Assembly (NCBI GenBank): GCA_022793095.1
Contig: JAAWCD010000035.1
Coordinates: 1-41,255, forward strand
Reading direction: 5' to 3'
From: Oscillospiraceae bacterium
Lineage (GTDB): Bacteria > Bacillota > Clostridia > Oscillospirales > Oscillospiraceae
DNA: 41,255 nt
The position numbers and the translations under genes were made by a program. The notes beneath the pieces are model-generated. The model did not search any database. It was not told the origin of the DNA and saw nothing but the letters and a program-made list of their open reading frames with translations. Shown here piece by piece: positions 15,324-22,406 of the stretch. Positions within the stretch are counted from its first letter, which is position 1; each line of letters begins with the position of its first letter.

Positions 15324-15487
15324 ATGTCCGCCGCCAACTTTTTGATTCCTCGCCGGACAGCCTCGCCGCGCTCGACGTTCTCCTGCTTGCAGTAAGTTTC
15401 CAGAATCGTTTCCGCTTGCTGGTCAAGGCGAACCGTGATTTTATACGGCTTGGGGTTGTCGGTTGGACGGCCTGTTCTGGGAGACAT
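15314..15487 (-). CDS. ribbon-helix-helix (CopG/Arc-like) DNA-binding protein 2
   Basis: 57 residues. From the ATG at 15487: MSPRTGRPTDNPKPYKITVR, LDQQAETILETYCKQENVER, GEAVRRGIKKLAADIKK. The RHH strand is YKITVRLDQ and helix B is ERGEAVRRGIKKLA. It shares the MSPRTGRPT arm and overall length with RHH protein 1, so the pair arose by local duplication. Site: GAGGTGATG upstream of the ATG. Promoter and operator lie at 15499-15547. Such proteins bind as dimers of dimers to short inverted or direct repeats. Confidence 0.88.
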   Translation of the reverse strand: MSPRTGRPTDNPKPYKITVRLDQQAETILETYCKQENVERGEAVRRGIKKLAADIKK

Positions 15488-15498
15488 GTCATCACCTC

Positions 15499-15547
15499 AC
15501 TTTTGCCTTCCATAATTTATAATAGACTTATAGAAGACAAAAGTCAA
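15499..15547 (-). promoter_or_regulatory. promoter and inverted-repeat operator of RHH gene 2
   Basis: Minus strand: TTGACT (15542-15547), 17-bp spacer, TATTAT (15519-15524). ACTTTTGCCTTC (15499-15510) and GAAGACAAAAGT (15533-15544) are reverse complements with one mismatch. The ACTTTTG core matches the arms at the RHH gene 1 promoter. Confidence 0.75.
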
Positions 15548-15590
15548 GCTTTTTTCCTTTTTAACACATATTTTTTTCAGAGGCATGAAC

Positions 15591-15613
15591 GTAGGGCGGG
15601 GGCTTGCCCCCGC
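15591..15613. repeat. short G/C-rich palindrome
   Basis: GTAGGGCGGGGGCTTGCCCC, the same REP-like hairpin as at 11151-11178. It lies upstream of the lspA promoter. Confidence 0.55.
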
Positions 15614-15673
15614 CGTGCCGAAGCGTCCGATGGACACATCATTGTCGATTTCCGGGGCGTTCGCGGCAAAAAC

Positions 15674-15702
15674 TTGCAATCCGCCGGGAATCCGTTTATA
15701 AT
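15674..15702 (+). promoter_or_regulatory. sigma-A promoter of the lspA operon
   Basis: TTGCAA, 17-bp spacer, TATAAT. Predicted start about 25 bases before the lspA ATG. Confidence 0.8.
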
Positions 15703-15732
15703 AAGGAAAGAAATCCCCAAAGGAGAGCTGAC

Positions 15733-16224
15733 ATGCCTTACTTCATTGCCGCCGCCGCTTTGGTGGCCCTGGACCAGCTGGTCAAGTTTCTGGTCCGGTC
15801 CAACATCCCGCTGTATGAATGTGTTCCCTTTATCCCCCATGTGATGGATTTGACCTACGTGCAGAACACCGGCGCGGCCTTCTCCATCCTGGAGGAACAC
15901 ACCTGGCCCCTGACTCTGGTGTCCGCCGCCATCTCCGTGGCGCTGGCCGTGATTCTCGCGAAAAAATGGATCGTCAACCACCCCGCCGGCCGCTGGCCCC
16001 TGGCAGTGATTCTGGCCGGGGCCGTGGGCAACCTGATCGACCGGGCCCTCTTTGGCTTCGTCACCGACATGTTCCGGACCACCTTTATCAGCTTCGCTGT
16101 GTTCAATGTGGCCGATATCTGCGTGGTGCTGGGCGGGATCTCCTTCTGCATCTACTACGCCCTGTTCTACGAAAAGCTGGAGCCCAAAAAGCAGGCTGAG
16201 GACCAGACCGCCAACCCTTCCTAG
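15733..16224 (+). CDS. lspA: lipoprotein signal peptidase (signal peptidase II)
   Basis: 163 residues; ATG behind AAAGGAGAG. LspA removes the signal peptide from diacylglyceryl-modified prolipoproteins in the membrane. Four hydrophobic segments are visible. The catalytic aspartates are D103 (AVGNLIDRALFGFVTDM) and D128 (FAVFNVADICVVLG), and the NTGAAFS motif is present at residues 45-51. All conserved boxes are intact. It leads an operon with the 114-residue unknown and rluD; lspA-rluD linkage is common in bacteria. Likely substrates include the solute-binding lipoprotein at 30349. Confidence 0.96.
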   Translation: MPYFIAAAALVALDQLVKFLVRSNIPLYECVPFIPHVMDLTYVQNTGAAFSILEEHTWPLTLVSAAISVALAVILAKKWIVNHPAGRWPLAVILAGAVGNLIDRALFGFVTDMFRTTFISFAVFNVADICVVLGGISFCIYYALFYEKLEPKKQAEDQTANPS

Positions 16225-16264
16225 GCTGGCCTCCGCACCTCTCATTATGAAAGGAGTTTTCTCA

Positions 16265-16609
16265 ATGAACGTCAACCCCATCCTTCACCCACATTCCACC
16301 GGCCCGCAGGCCAAATCCGCCGCGAACGCGGTCTCAGACGCCGGCAGCCTGTTTTCTCAGGCCCTCACCCAATGCCGGGAAGAGGCGAACGAAAGCGAAG
16401 ATGTCTCCTCCATGAAGGATTTCTGTGACAAGGTATTCCTCCCCGACTGGCTGGAGCGGCTGAAAAAGCTGGACGAGATGCGTGAGGAGGATGAAACCCT
16501 GGAAGCCCTGTACGCCTATGTGGACGCTCTCGTCGATCAGTCCAAAGAGGAAAACCGCGCGAAAATGCGGGAAGAACAGCTGGAATCCTGGTTCAGCCGG
16601 TTGAACTGA
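16265..16609 (+). CDS. uncharacterised 114-residue protein in the lspA-rluD operon
   Basis: ATG with AAAGGAG upstream. The protein is acidic and highly charged, with a mostly helical look: residues 45-114 have few Gly/Pro and alternating Leu and Glu/Lys (LPDWLERLKKLDEMREEDET and similar). No signal peptide, membrane segment or known motif. It lies 40 bases after lspA and five bases before rluD, so the three are cotranscribed. I do not recognise the family. Confidence 0.75.
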   Translation: MNVNPILHPHSTGPQAKSAANAVSDAGSLFSQALTQCREEANESEDVSSMKDFCDKVFLPDWLERLKKLDEMREEDETLEALYAYVDALVDQSKEENRAKMREEQLESWFSRLN

Positions 16610-16614
16610 GCCTT

Positions 16615-17532
16615 ATGACCAAGCTCACCTTGACCGCTGGCACAGACGGCCTGCGGCTGGACCAGTTCGCCGCGGACCAGGTGGAACAGCTGTCCCGCTC
16701 CGGGGCTCAGCGCCTGATTGAAGAGGGAAGGCTCACCAAAGACGGCCAGCCCCTCAAAAAAAACGCCCGCACAACCGCCGGGGCCCGCTATGAGCTGACG
16801 CTCCCGGACCCGGAGCCCGTGGCGCTGGCGCCTCAGAACATCCCCTTGGATATCGTATATGAGGACGGGGACGTGGTGGTGGTCAACAAGCCGGTGGGCA
16901 TGGTGGTCCATCCCGCGCCAGGCCATCCGGACGGCACCCTGGTCAACGCCCTGCTCTTCCACTGCGGGGATTCCCTGTCCGGCATCAACGGGGAAACCCG
17001 GCCGGGCATCGTTCACCGCATTGACCGGGACACCTCCGGCCTGCTCATCGCGGCGAAAAATGATTTCGCCCATCAGGCCCTGGCCGGACAGCTTCAAGAC
17101 CACTCCCTGGCGCGGGAGTATGAGGCGGTGGCGGTGGGCGGCTTTCGGGAAGACTCCGGCACCGTGGACGCGCCCATCGGGCGGCACCGCACGGACCGCA
17201 AGAAAATGGCCGTGGACCCCCTCCACGGCCGCCCGGCAATCACCCACTGGGAGGTCCTCGCCCGCTATTCCGGGTACACCCACATCACCTGCCGCCTGGA
17301 AACCGGGCGGACCCATCAGATCCGGGTCCACATGGCTTCCATCGGCCATCCCCTGTTAGGGGACCTCGTTTACGGCAGCAAAAAGCCTTGGCCAGGGCTG
17401 TCCGGTCAATGCCTCCACGCCCGGAAGCTGCGTTTTGTCCACCCCCGCACCGGCGAGCCGGTGGAGGTGGAGTGCCCCAGGCCCGGCTGGTTCCAGGATG
17501 TGCTGGACCGGATGCCAGGGGCGTTTGATTGA
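16615..17532 (+). CDS. rluD: RluD-type 23S rRNA pseudouridine synthase
   Basis: 305 residues. N-terminal S4 domain (residues ~12-55, LRLDQFAADQVEQLSRSGAQ), then the RluA-family core with the catalytic D139 in HRIDRDTSGLLIAAK, the NKPVGMVVHPAPGH block (residues 91-104) and RTHQIRVHMASIGHPLLGD. RluD makes pseudouridines in helix 69 of 23S rRNA. The start has no strong binding site, and the gene begins five bases after the previous stop, so translation is probably coupled. A dispersed palindromic element follows six bases after the stop and may act as terminator. Confidence 0.9.
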   Translation: MTKLTLTAGTDGLRLDQFAADQVEQLSRSGAQRLIEEGRLTKDGQPLKKNARTTAGARYELTLPDPEPVALAPQNIPLDIVYEDGDVVVVNKPVGMVVHPAPGHPDGTLVNALLFHCGDSLSGINGETRPGIVHRIDRDTSGLLIAAKNDFAHQALAGQLQDHSLAREYEAVAVGGFREDSGTVDAPIGRHRTDRKKMAVDPLHGRPAITHWEVLARYSGYTHITCRLETGRTHQIRVHMASIGHPLLGDLVYGSKKPWPGLSGQCLHARKLRFVHPRTGEPVEVECPRPGWFQDVLDRMPGAFD

Positions 17533-17538
17533 ACAAGA

Positions 17539-17626
17539 GAACTTCAGACTGGTTTCCTCCGCCGGACCTGCGGCAGAAACCAGTTTGAAGTTCTTTTTGG
17601 TTCTTTTTCTTTCAAGAAAAAGAACC
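17539..17626 (+). repeat. dispersed palindromic element, composite form
   Basis: A hairpin with arms AACTTCAGACTGGTTTC and GAAACCAGTTTGAAGTT encloses CTCCGCCGG...CTGCGG, and is followed by the core hairpin GTTCTTTTTCTT / AAGAAAAAGAAC. It lies directly after rluD. Confidence 0.75.
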
Positions 17627-17632
17627 AGAGAC

Positions 17633-18154
17633 AACGTTTGAACCATTTTTCGGTAAATATCACTTCAAATACACGCTGTAATAACAGCCGGAAATGACGG
17701 ATCCCGTGCATGCCAGCCAGCTGTTCAGCGGTTTCTCCCCTCCTGTCAAGTAGAAATTCGCCCGAAAAATAAAAGCCAATTTTGGACGAACCGGGGATTT
17801 TTCAGGAAAAAAACGGAGAAAAAATCACTGCTCCGCCTGTCGCAGGATGACATAAAATCTGGCCGCCGCCTCTCTACAGCAAGTTATCCACATTATCCAC
17901 ACAGTTTTCCACACCGGTGGAAAACTTGGGCTGGAATCGTTTTACGCCGGATTTGCAGGATGTTCCAGACCCGCAAATGAATGTTTCTAATCTGCAACAG
18001 CCTCTATAGGTTTACATAATCACAATTCTGTTTTCGCGGCGCGCAAATTTGCAGGATGCAACCCTTCAAGCGCCAGAGGGCGCGTTCAACAAATGCAAAA
18101 GCCGTTTCGGAACGGAGCCGAAACAGCTTCTGTTTATCATGATTATCACGTTTT
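17633..18154. other. intergenic region with a DnaA-box cluster
   Basis: No gene is supported. The notable content is a cluster at 17884-17925: two adjacent perfect DnaA boxes, TTATCCACA (17884-17892 and 17893-17901), then TTTTCCACA (17905-17913) and an inverted TTTTCCAC (17917-17925), which pairs with it in a 24-bp imperfect palindrome. An A-rich stretch with AAAAAAACGG lies 80 bp to the left. Neither dnaA nor dnaN is nearby, so this is more likely a DnaA-binding locus than the origin. Confidence 0.6.
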
Positions 18155-18250
18155 CGCGGGAATCCTTGGTGGATTCCAAGAAAACTTAGCGCGGCATGGC
18201 GGCAAAAGACAAGCCCAGATGCGGTTCAACGGTTGTGAATACAGGTTCTT
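18155..18250. repeat. partial copy of the MITE-like element
   Basis: Matches the right ~95 bp of 1875-2035: GGAATCC / GGATTCC hairpin, then AAAGACAAG and CAACGGTTGTGAATACAG. The left inverted repeat is not recognisable. It ends at the stop codon of the MarR gene. Confidence 0.55.
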
Positions 18251-18251
18251 A

Positions 18252-18713
18252 TTACGCTTTGTCCAGATATTTGCTGTGGAAGAAGCCGGTGATGTTGGTC
18301 AGGGCCTTGTTGAATACCGAAATCTCCTCCGGCTCCAGCGCGCTTAGGATGCCCTCCACCATTTCCCGATGGAATTTCAGGTGTTCCTGGTTAGCCTCCC
18401 GGCCCTTTTCCGTGGGGTAAAGCCGGACCGCCCGCTTATCCAGCTCATCCCGGCGGCGCAGGAGGTATCCCTTTCGCTCCAGCTGATTGACCACTGTGGT
18501 CAGGGTTCCGGCCGTCACCCGCTGGGCGGCGGCAATGGCGGTGGAACGGTTGTCCCGCTGCTGGTCCACCGCCTGGCACACCTCTTCAATCAGGTGCAGT
18601 TCCCGCAGGGACAGATCGGAAAACCGCTCCGCGGCATGGCGCTCCTCTGTTTTCAAAATGTCGTTGAATACCTCCACCAAAAAGCGGTTGAGTTCTTCTC
18701 CCCAGCGGTCCAA
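18252..18713 (-). CDS. MarR-family regulator, candidate FabT-like repressor
   Basis: 153 residues from a TTG start. A promoter at 18748-18776 predicts a 28-base leader, and no in-frame ATG lies between it and this codon; AGAGAGGGG precedes it. The winged helix is at about residues 50-110 (SLRELHLIEEVCQAVDQQRD, then QRVTAGTLTTVVNQLERKGY, then RRDELDKRAVRLYPTEKG), a standard MarR core. The family includes FabT, which represses fatty-acid synthesis genes at TTTGA-N3-TCAAA sites when bound to acyl-ACP. Two such sites occur upstream of the adjacent degV (fakB-like) gene. That linkage is the only reason for the FabT suggestion; other MarR roles are possible. Confidence 0.85.
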   Translation of the reverse strand: MDRWGEELNRFLVEVFNDILKTEERHAAERFSDLSLRELHLIEEVCQAVDQQRDNRSTAIAAAQRVTAGTLTTVVNQLERKGYLLRRRDELDKRAVRLYPTEKGREANQEHLKFHREMVEGILSALEPEEISVFNKALTNITGFFHSKYLDKA

Positions 18714-18747
18714 CGCTGTTCAGCCCCTCTCTTCCATGCTGTCTCCC

Positions 18748-18776
18748 ATTGTACGCCCTTTTTCCCCAAATTTCAA
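18748..18776 (-). promoter_or_regulatory. promoter of the MarR gene
   Basis: Minus strand: TTGAAA, 17-bp spacer, TACAAT. It settles the TTG start codon. Confidence 0.75.
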
Positions 18777-18791
18777 GCAGCCCCGTTTTCA

Positions 18792-19003
18792 CGCTTTCTT
18801 GAAAGAAAGCGTGGCAAAGAACGTTAAACTGGTTCTACCGAAAGCCTGGCAATCGAACCAGCTTGAAGTTCCTTTTGGTTCTTTTTCTTTCCGCTTTCTT
18901 GAAAGAAAGCTTAGCAAAGAACTTTAAACTGGTTCTACCGAAAGCCTGGCAATCGAACCAGTTTGAAGTTCTTTTTGGTTCTTTTTCTTTCAAGAAAAAG
19001 AAC
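18792..19003 (+). repeat. dispersed palindromic element, two composite copies in tandem
   Basis: Two units with a 100-bp period (18792 and 18892). Each holds a CTTTCTTGAAAGAAAG hairpin, arms AACTGGTTC / GAACCAG around TACCGAAAGCCTGGCAATC, and AAGTTCTTTTTGGTTC. Only unit 2 finishes with the complete core hairpin. On the minus strand unit 2 supplies the last codons of degV. Confidence 0.8.
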
Positions 19004-19835
19004 GGATATAGGCAATCCCCGCCGCGCCAGGGCCCGCGTGGGTGCCGACGACCGCGCCAATGCCGCTGCGGATGGCCCGCGCCGTGTCCACCTTGCCCGA
19101 CAGCGCCTCAATGCACTCCTCCATCACCGCCGGCGCGTTGCTGTGCCCAAAGGATACCCGGTACGCCGGGTCCACAGGCACCCGCTCCAGATACTCGCTT
19201 ATCCACCGGAACGCCGCCTTCTTGCCCCGGACCTTGCCCGCGGACTCCACAATCCCGCTTTCCTCAATGGCAATCATGGGATTGATGCCCAGCAGACCCC
19301 CCATCGCCGCTGTGGCCGCCGAAATCCGGCCCCCCATCTTCAGATACTTCAACGTGTCCACCATGGCCACCAGCCGGACCCGGCCGCTCAATTCCTCCAT
19401 TTCCCGGGCAATCTCCGCCGCCGTTTTGCCCTGGTCCCGCAGCGCCGCCGCCTCCGTCACCAGCAGCCCCAGCGCAAAGGTCACAGTGTTGGAATCCACA
19501 ACGAAAACCCGATCCGGATCTACCATGTTCCGGGCTATCATGGCTGACTGACAGGTGCCCGACATCTTGCTGGACAGGAAAATCCCCACCACAGTGTCCC
19601 CCGCATCCACATAAGCCTGGAACCGCTGGACAAAGGCGTCCGGGTTAATCTGCGACGTGGTGGGCAGCGTCTCCGCACTGGACAGCTTTTCATAAAACGC
19701 TTCCTTCGTAATTTCTACCCCGTCCAGATAACATTCCCCGCCAAAATGCACCATGAGCGGCATGACCTCCACCCCGAGCGCCTTGGCCTGCTCCGCGCTG
19801 AGATCGCTGGTGCTGTCTGTGATAATATGAATCAT
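18990..19835 (-). CDS. DegV-family fatty-acid-binding protein (FakB-like)
   Basis: 281 residues; ATG behind AAGGAG. DegV/FakB proteins bind a fatty acid in a buried pocket and present it to the kinase FakA, giving acyl-phosphate for phospholipid synthesis. Family motifs: IITDSTSDLS at the N-terminus, TLPTTSQINP, FLSSKMSGTCQSA, and LKYLKMGGRISA. All the usual Ser/Thr/Arg pocket residues appear to be present. FakA is not in this window. The promoter is a perfect TTGACA-16-TATAAT with two palindromes over the start point, so the gene should be strongly repressible. The C-terminus YIRSFS and the stop are encoded by a dispersed repeat, as in tsaD. Confidence 0.92.
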   Translation of the reverse strand: MIHIITDSTSDLSAEQAKALGVEVMPLMVHFGGECYLDGVEITKEAFYEKLSSAETLPTTSQINPDAFVQRFQAYVDAGDTVVGIFLSSKMSGTCQSAMIARNMVDPDRVFVVDSNTVTFALGLLVTEAAALRDQGKTAAEIAREMEELSGRVRLVAMVDTLKYLKMGGRISAATAAMGGLLGINPMIAIEESGIVESAGKVRGKKAAFRWISEYLERVPVDPAYRVSFGHSNAPAVMEECIEALSGKVDTARAIRSGIGAVVGTHAGPGAAGIAYIRSFS

Positions 19836-19858
19836 CGTGCTCTTCTCCTTACCAGTTC

Positions 19859-19890
19859 ATTTGATGTTCAAATAATTTGAATTTCAAATT
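19859..19890. promoter_or_regulatory. two adjacent FabT-type palindromes in the degV promoter
   Basis: ATTTGA-TGT-TCAAAT (19859-19873) and AATTTGA-ATT-TCAAATT (19874-19890) are both perfect palindromes, directly abutting. They cover the predicted transcription start and leader. The TTTGA-N3-TCAAA form matches the FabT motif of streptococci as I recall it. Confidence 0.75.
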
Positions 19891-19891
19891 T

Positions 19892-19919
19892 ATTATAGTG
19901 GTTTCCCTTTCCTTGTCAA
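19892..19919 (-). promoter_or_regulatory. consensus promoter of degV
   Basis: Minus strand: TTGACA, 16-bp spacer, TATAAT. The downstream palindrome ends two bases from the -10 box. Confidence 0.85.
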
Positions 19920-19981
19920 GAGGAAATCAAAGGTGTGGACTTTTTTTCTGTAACATAGTAAAATAACACTAAATTAAGCGC

Positions 19982-19990
19982 TTATCCACA
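19982..19990 (+). promoter_or_regulatory. isolated perfect DnaA box
   Basis: TTATCCACA, about 2.1 kb from the cluster at 17884-17925. The surrounding interval 19920-20202 holds no gene; 20040-20105 resembles the MITE-like element weakly (AATCCTGACG), and a GC hairpin (AGCCTGT / ACAGGCT) lies just before the HxlR gene. Confidence 0.5.
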
Positions 19991-20202
19991 AATGAGGGTT
20001 GTGCAGACTGGTCCGCCAGATTTTTGGTGGAACAAGCCATTTTCCCGCAGAAATCCTGACGCAGTTCAAGGGGAACGAACGCTCAGCCGCGAAAAAGATA
20101 CAGGCGGGATGCGTGCGTCCTAATTTGCGGATATGCTCTAAGAGCCTGTCCCCCGCCGGAACGGGCGGGAACAGGCTCCCAGGCTGAAAAGGAGGCTTTC
20201 CC

Positions 20203-20646
20203 ATGGCTGAACAGGATCGAACCGTTCCTCCCGGCTCGGTGGAACATGACCCCTACACCTTCGTGATGAAGGTGTTCTGTACCCGCTGGAAGCCCTTTAT
20301 CATCACCGCAATCCGCTTTGATGAGGACTGCACCCGCTTTTCCAAGTTCACCCGGCAGCTGCCTATTTCAGAAAAGGTGCTGGCCCAGAACCTGCGGGAG
20401 CTGGAGGCCGACGGCATCATCTACCGCACCATCTATCCGGAGGTTCCTCCCAGGGTGGAATACCATCTGACCGAGGTGGGACTTTCCGTCTGCGGCGTCC
20501 TTCAGCAGCTTTACGACTGGGGCTGGCACGAGATGAAGCGGCGCGGCCTGCCCATCGACCCCCTGGGCGAGATGTGGCACGGCTACCGGGAACGGGATGA
20601 GTCCGTCATGGACGCGCCTCACAAGCATAGAGACACGGCAATTTAA
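20203..20646 (+). CDS. HxlR-family regulator of the GntP / flavin reductase cluster
   Basis: 147 residues; ATG behind AAAGGAGG. HxlR domain over residues ~15-110: DPYTFVMKVFCTRWKPFIIT, then RFSKFTRQLPISEKVLAQNL, then PPRVEYHLTEVGLS. A Cys (KVFCTRW) sits close to the position used by redox- or electrophile-sensing HxlR proteins. The C-terminal 35 residues are an unusual charged tail (GEMWHGYRERDESVMD). It lies 180 bases before a permease and a two-domain ene-reductase on the same strand, so it probably controls them in response to their substrate. Confidence 0.88.
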   Translation: MAEQDRTVPPGSVEHDPYTFVMKVFCTRWKPFIITAIRFDEDCTRFSKFTRQLPISEKVLAQNLRELEADGIIYRTIYPEVPPRVEYHLTEVGLSVCGVLQQLYDWGWHEMKRRGLPIDPLGEMWHGYRERDESVMDAPHKHRDTAI

Positions 20647-20829
20647 CCGCTGACAGCCTGGGCTAGCTTACCTCAAGGTTAGCCCCTTACTTTCATGTGC
20701 GGTCTTCACAATTTTTCTTCCTTGTGATACATTCTGTTTGTACAAATTGAGGCGCACTCTTCCGGCCGGTCAGACACCTCAGATTACCTTATCCGTTTCA
20801 AACAAGAGAACGAAGGAGGAAGCGCATTT

Positions 20830-22158
20830 ATGTCAACTACCATCGGCATTATTTCCATTGTCGCGGCCTTCGCCCTGCTGATCGTGCTGTCCTATAAGGG
20901 CATGTCGGTCATGTATGTGGCGCCTCTCTGCGCCCTGTTCGTGGCGCTGGTCAACGGCATCCCCCTGTTGGATGCGGTCACTGGTCCCTTCATCGGCGGC
21001 GCCACCGGATTTATCGGCGGCCTGCTCCCCATCTTCCTGCTGTCCATCCTCATGGGCCGTATCTACGTGGAGTCCGGCGCGGCGGTGAACATCGCCAAAA
21101 CCCTGATGAACACCCTTGCCAAAAGCGCCTCCGGTCCCCAGAAGCAGACCATCGCCGTGTACATCTGTATCGCCGTCAGCTGGGTCATGTGCTTCGGCGG
21201 TATTGACACCTTCTGCGCCCTGTTTACCCTGTTTCCTGTCATGCTGACCATCTGCGCCGAGGCCAACATTCCCCGCAAGTACCTGATCGGCCTCATCACC
21301 TGCGGCGTGTCCACCGCCGCCCTGACGCCCGGCGCGCCTCTGGTCACCAACTACACCCCTATGGGCATCCTGGGCACCTCCTCTGCCGCCGGCCTGATTC
21401 CCGGTCTGGCCGCAGTGCTGGTGATGGTGCTGGGCGGCGGCACCTACCTGTCCAAATCCATCCACGCGGCCACCGCCAGAGGCGAGGCCTTTGAGTACGG
21501 CACCGTCGCCTTCGAGCCTCCCGCAGAGGGCCGGAAGTATCCCCCTTTCGTGGTTTCCCTGCTGCCCCTGGTGGCAGTTGTGGTGGTGTTCAACCTCATC
21601 AATGATCTGATCCCCGCGCTGGCCCTGGGCTTTGTGCTCTCGCTGATTTTGCTGGTGCCCTTCTTTCAGCCCGGCGAGGCGAGCCGGGGCCGGACCCTCA
21701 TCAACACCCTGAATGAGGGCGGCCGCTCCACGGCTGAGTCCCTGTTCCTCGGCGGCATCGTGGTAGGCTTCGCCACCGTGGTCCAGGCTACCCCCGCCTA
21801 TCAGGTGATGGTGGACGGCCTGCTGGGCCTGAGCCTGCCCGCTCCGCTGCTGGTGGTCATCGCTGTGGCGATTTTGGTGGGGCTCACCGGATCGCCTCCG
21901 GCAGGTTTGGCCATCGTGGTGCCCGTGCTGGCGGCTAACCTGGATTTGGCTCCCGAGGCTATCCACCGCATTGCCACCACCGCCGCGACCACCTTTGACA
22001 CCCTGCCCTTCCAGGGCGCGGTCATCATCATGCTGAATATGGCTGGCTTGAAGCACAAGGAAGGCTATCCTCCAGTCATGATGTGTACCGTTGTTTGGAC
22101 GATGACGGCCTCCCTTGTGGCGGCGCTGCTCTTCGCCGTAATCCCCGGCCTGACATGA
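20830..22158 (+). CDS. GntP-family permease
   Basis: 442 residues; ATG behind GAAGGAGGAAG. About 12 hydrophobic segments cover the whole length. Motifs of the gluconate:H+ symporter family include GLLPIFLLSILMGRIYVESG (residues ~62-81), FGGIDTFCALFTLFPVM, TPGAPLVTNYTPMG and TGSPPAGLAIVVP. The family imports small hydroxy-acids (gluconate, glycerate, D-serine, lactate-like compounds). Its exact substrate is unknown. Gene order HxlR - permease - ene-reductase suggests uptake of an unsaturated or hydroxylated acid that the reductase acts on, but the two are separated by a 320-bp interval with terminator-like hairpins. Confidence 0.85.
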   Translation: MSTTIGIISIVAAFALLIVLSYKGMSVMYVAPLCALFVALVNGIPLLDAVTGPFIGGATGFIGGLLPIFLLSILMGRIYVESGAAVNIAKTLMNTLAKSASGPQKQTIAVYICIAVSWVMCFGGIDTFCALFTLFPVMLTICAEANIPRKYLIGLITCGVSTAALTPGAPLVTNYTPMGILGTSSAAGLIPGLAAVLVMVLGGGTYLSKSIHAATARGEAFEYGTVAFEPPAEGRKYPPFVVSLLPLVAVVVVFNLINDLIPALALGFVLSLILLVPFFQPGEASRGRTLINTLNEGGRSTAESLFLGGIVVGFATVVQATPAYQVMVDGLLGLSLPAPLLVVIAVAILVGLTGSPPAGLAIVVPVLAANLDLAPEAIHRIATTAATTFDTLPFQGAVIIMLNMAGLKHKEGYPPVMMCTVVWTMTASLVAALLFAVIPGLT

Positions 22159-22271
22159 TTGATTTTCAGCAGGGGGCAAACGCGCCCCCTTGGAAGAAAC
22201 GGCCCGATGACCTCATCGGGCCGTCCAACTTGTCGAAAAAGCAGGAATTTAAAATAGGGTGTCAAAACTGC

Positions 22272-22406
22272 CAGGGCTTTGAGTAGGGGGATAGTGTGAA
22301 AGGGGGGCGAAGCCCCCGCTTTCGCGTGCGGTCACCCGCCCGCAGGCGACTGAATTCGTCAGAATGACGAATTCAGCTTCAGGCTGTCGACTTTTTCGAC
22401 AGCCTG
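22272..22406 (+). repeat. structured dispersed element, copy 1
   Basis: Contains GGGGGGC-GAA-GCCCCC, a perfect 11-bp hairpin CTGAATTCGTC / GACGAATTCAG (22350-22376) and a perfect 11-bp hairpin CAGGCTGTCGA / TCGACAGCCTG (22380-22406). An inverted second copy lies at 41117-41250. No coding potential. Confidence 0.8.

Noticed and set aside
17633-18154. Chromosomal origin of replication
   Set aside because: The DnaA boxes are real, but dnaA, dnaN and rpmH are absent and the neighbours are rluD and a MarR gene; a secondary DnaA-binding locus fits better.
18792-19003. CRISPR-like repeat array
   Set aside because: Only two 100-bp units without unique spacers and no cas genes; it is a tandem copy of a dispersed palindrome.
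20647-20829. Promoter and HxlR operator before the GntP gene
   Set aside because: A TTTGTACAAA palindrome (20737-20746) and a TGATACA stretch are present, but no convincing -35/-10 pair or GTATC-type full palindrome could be placed.
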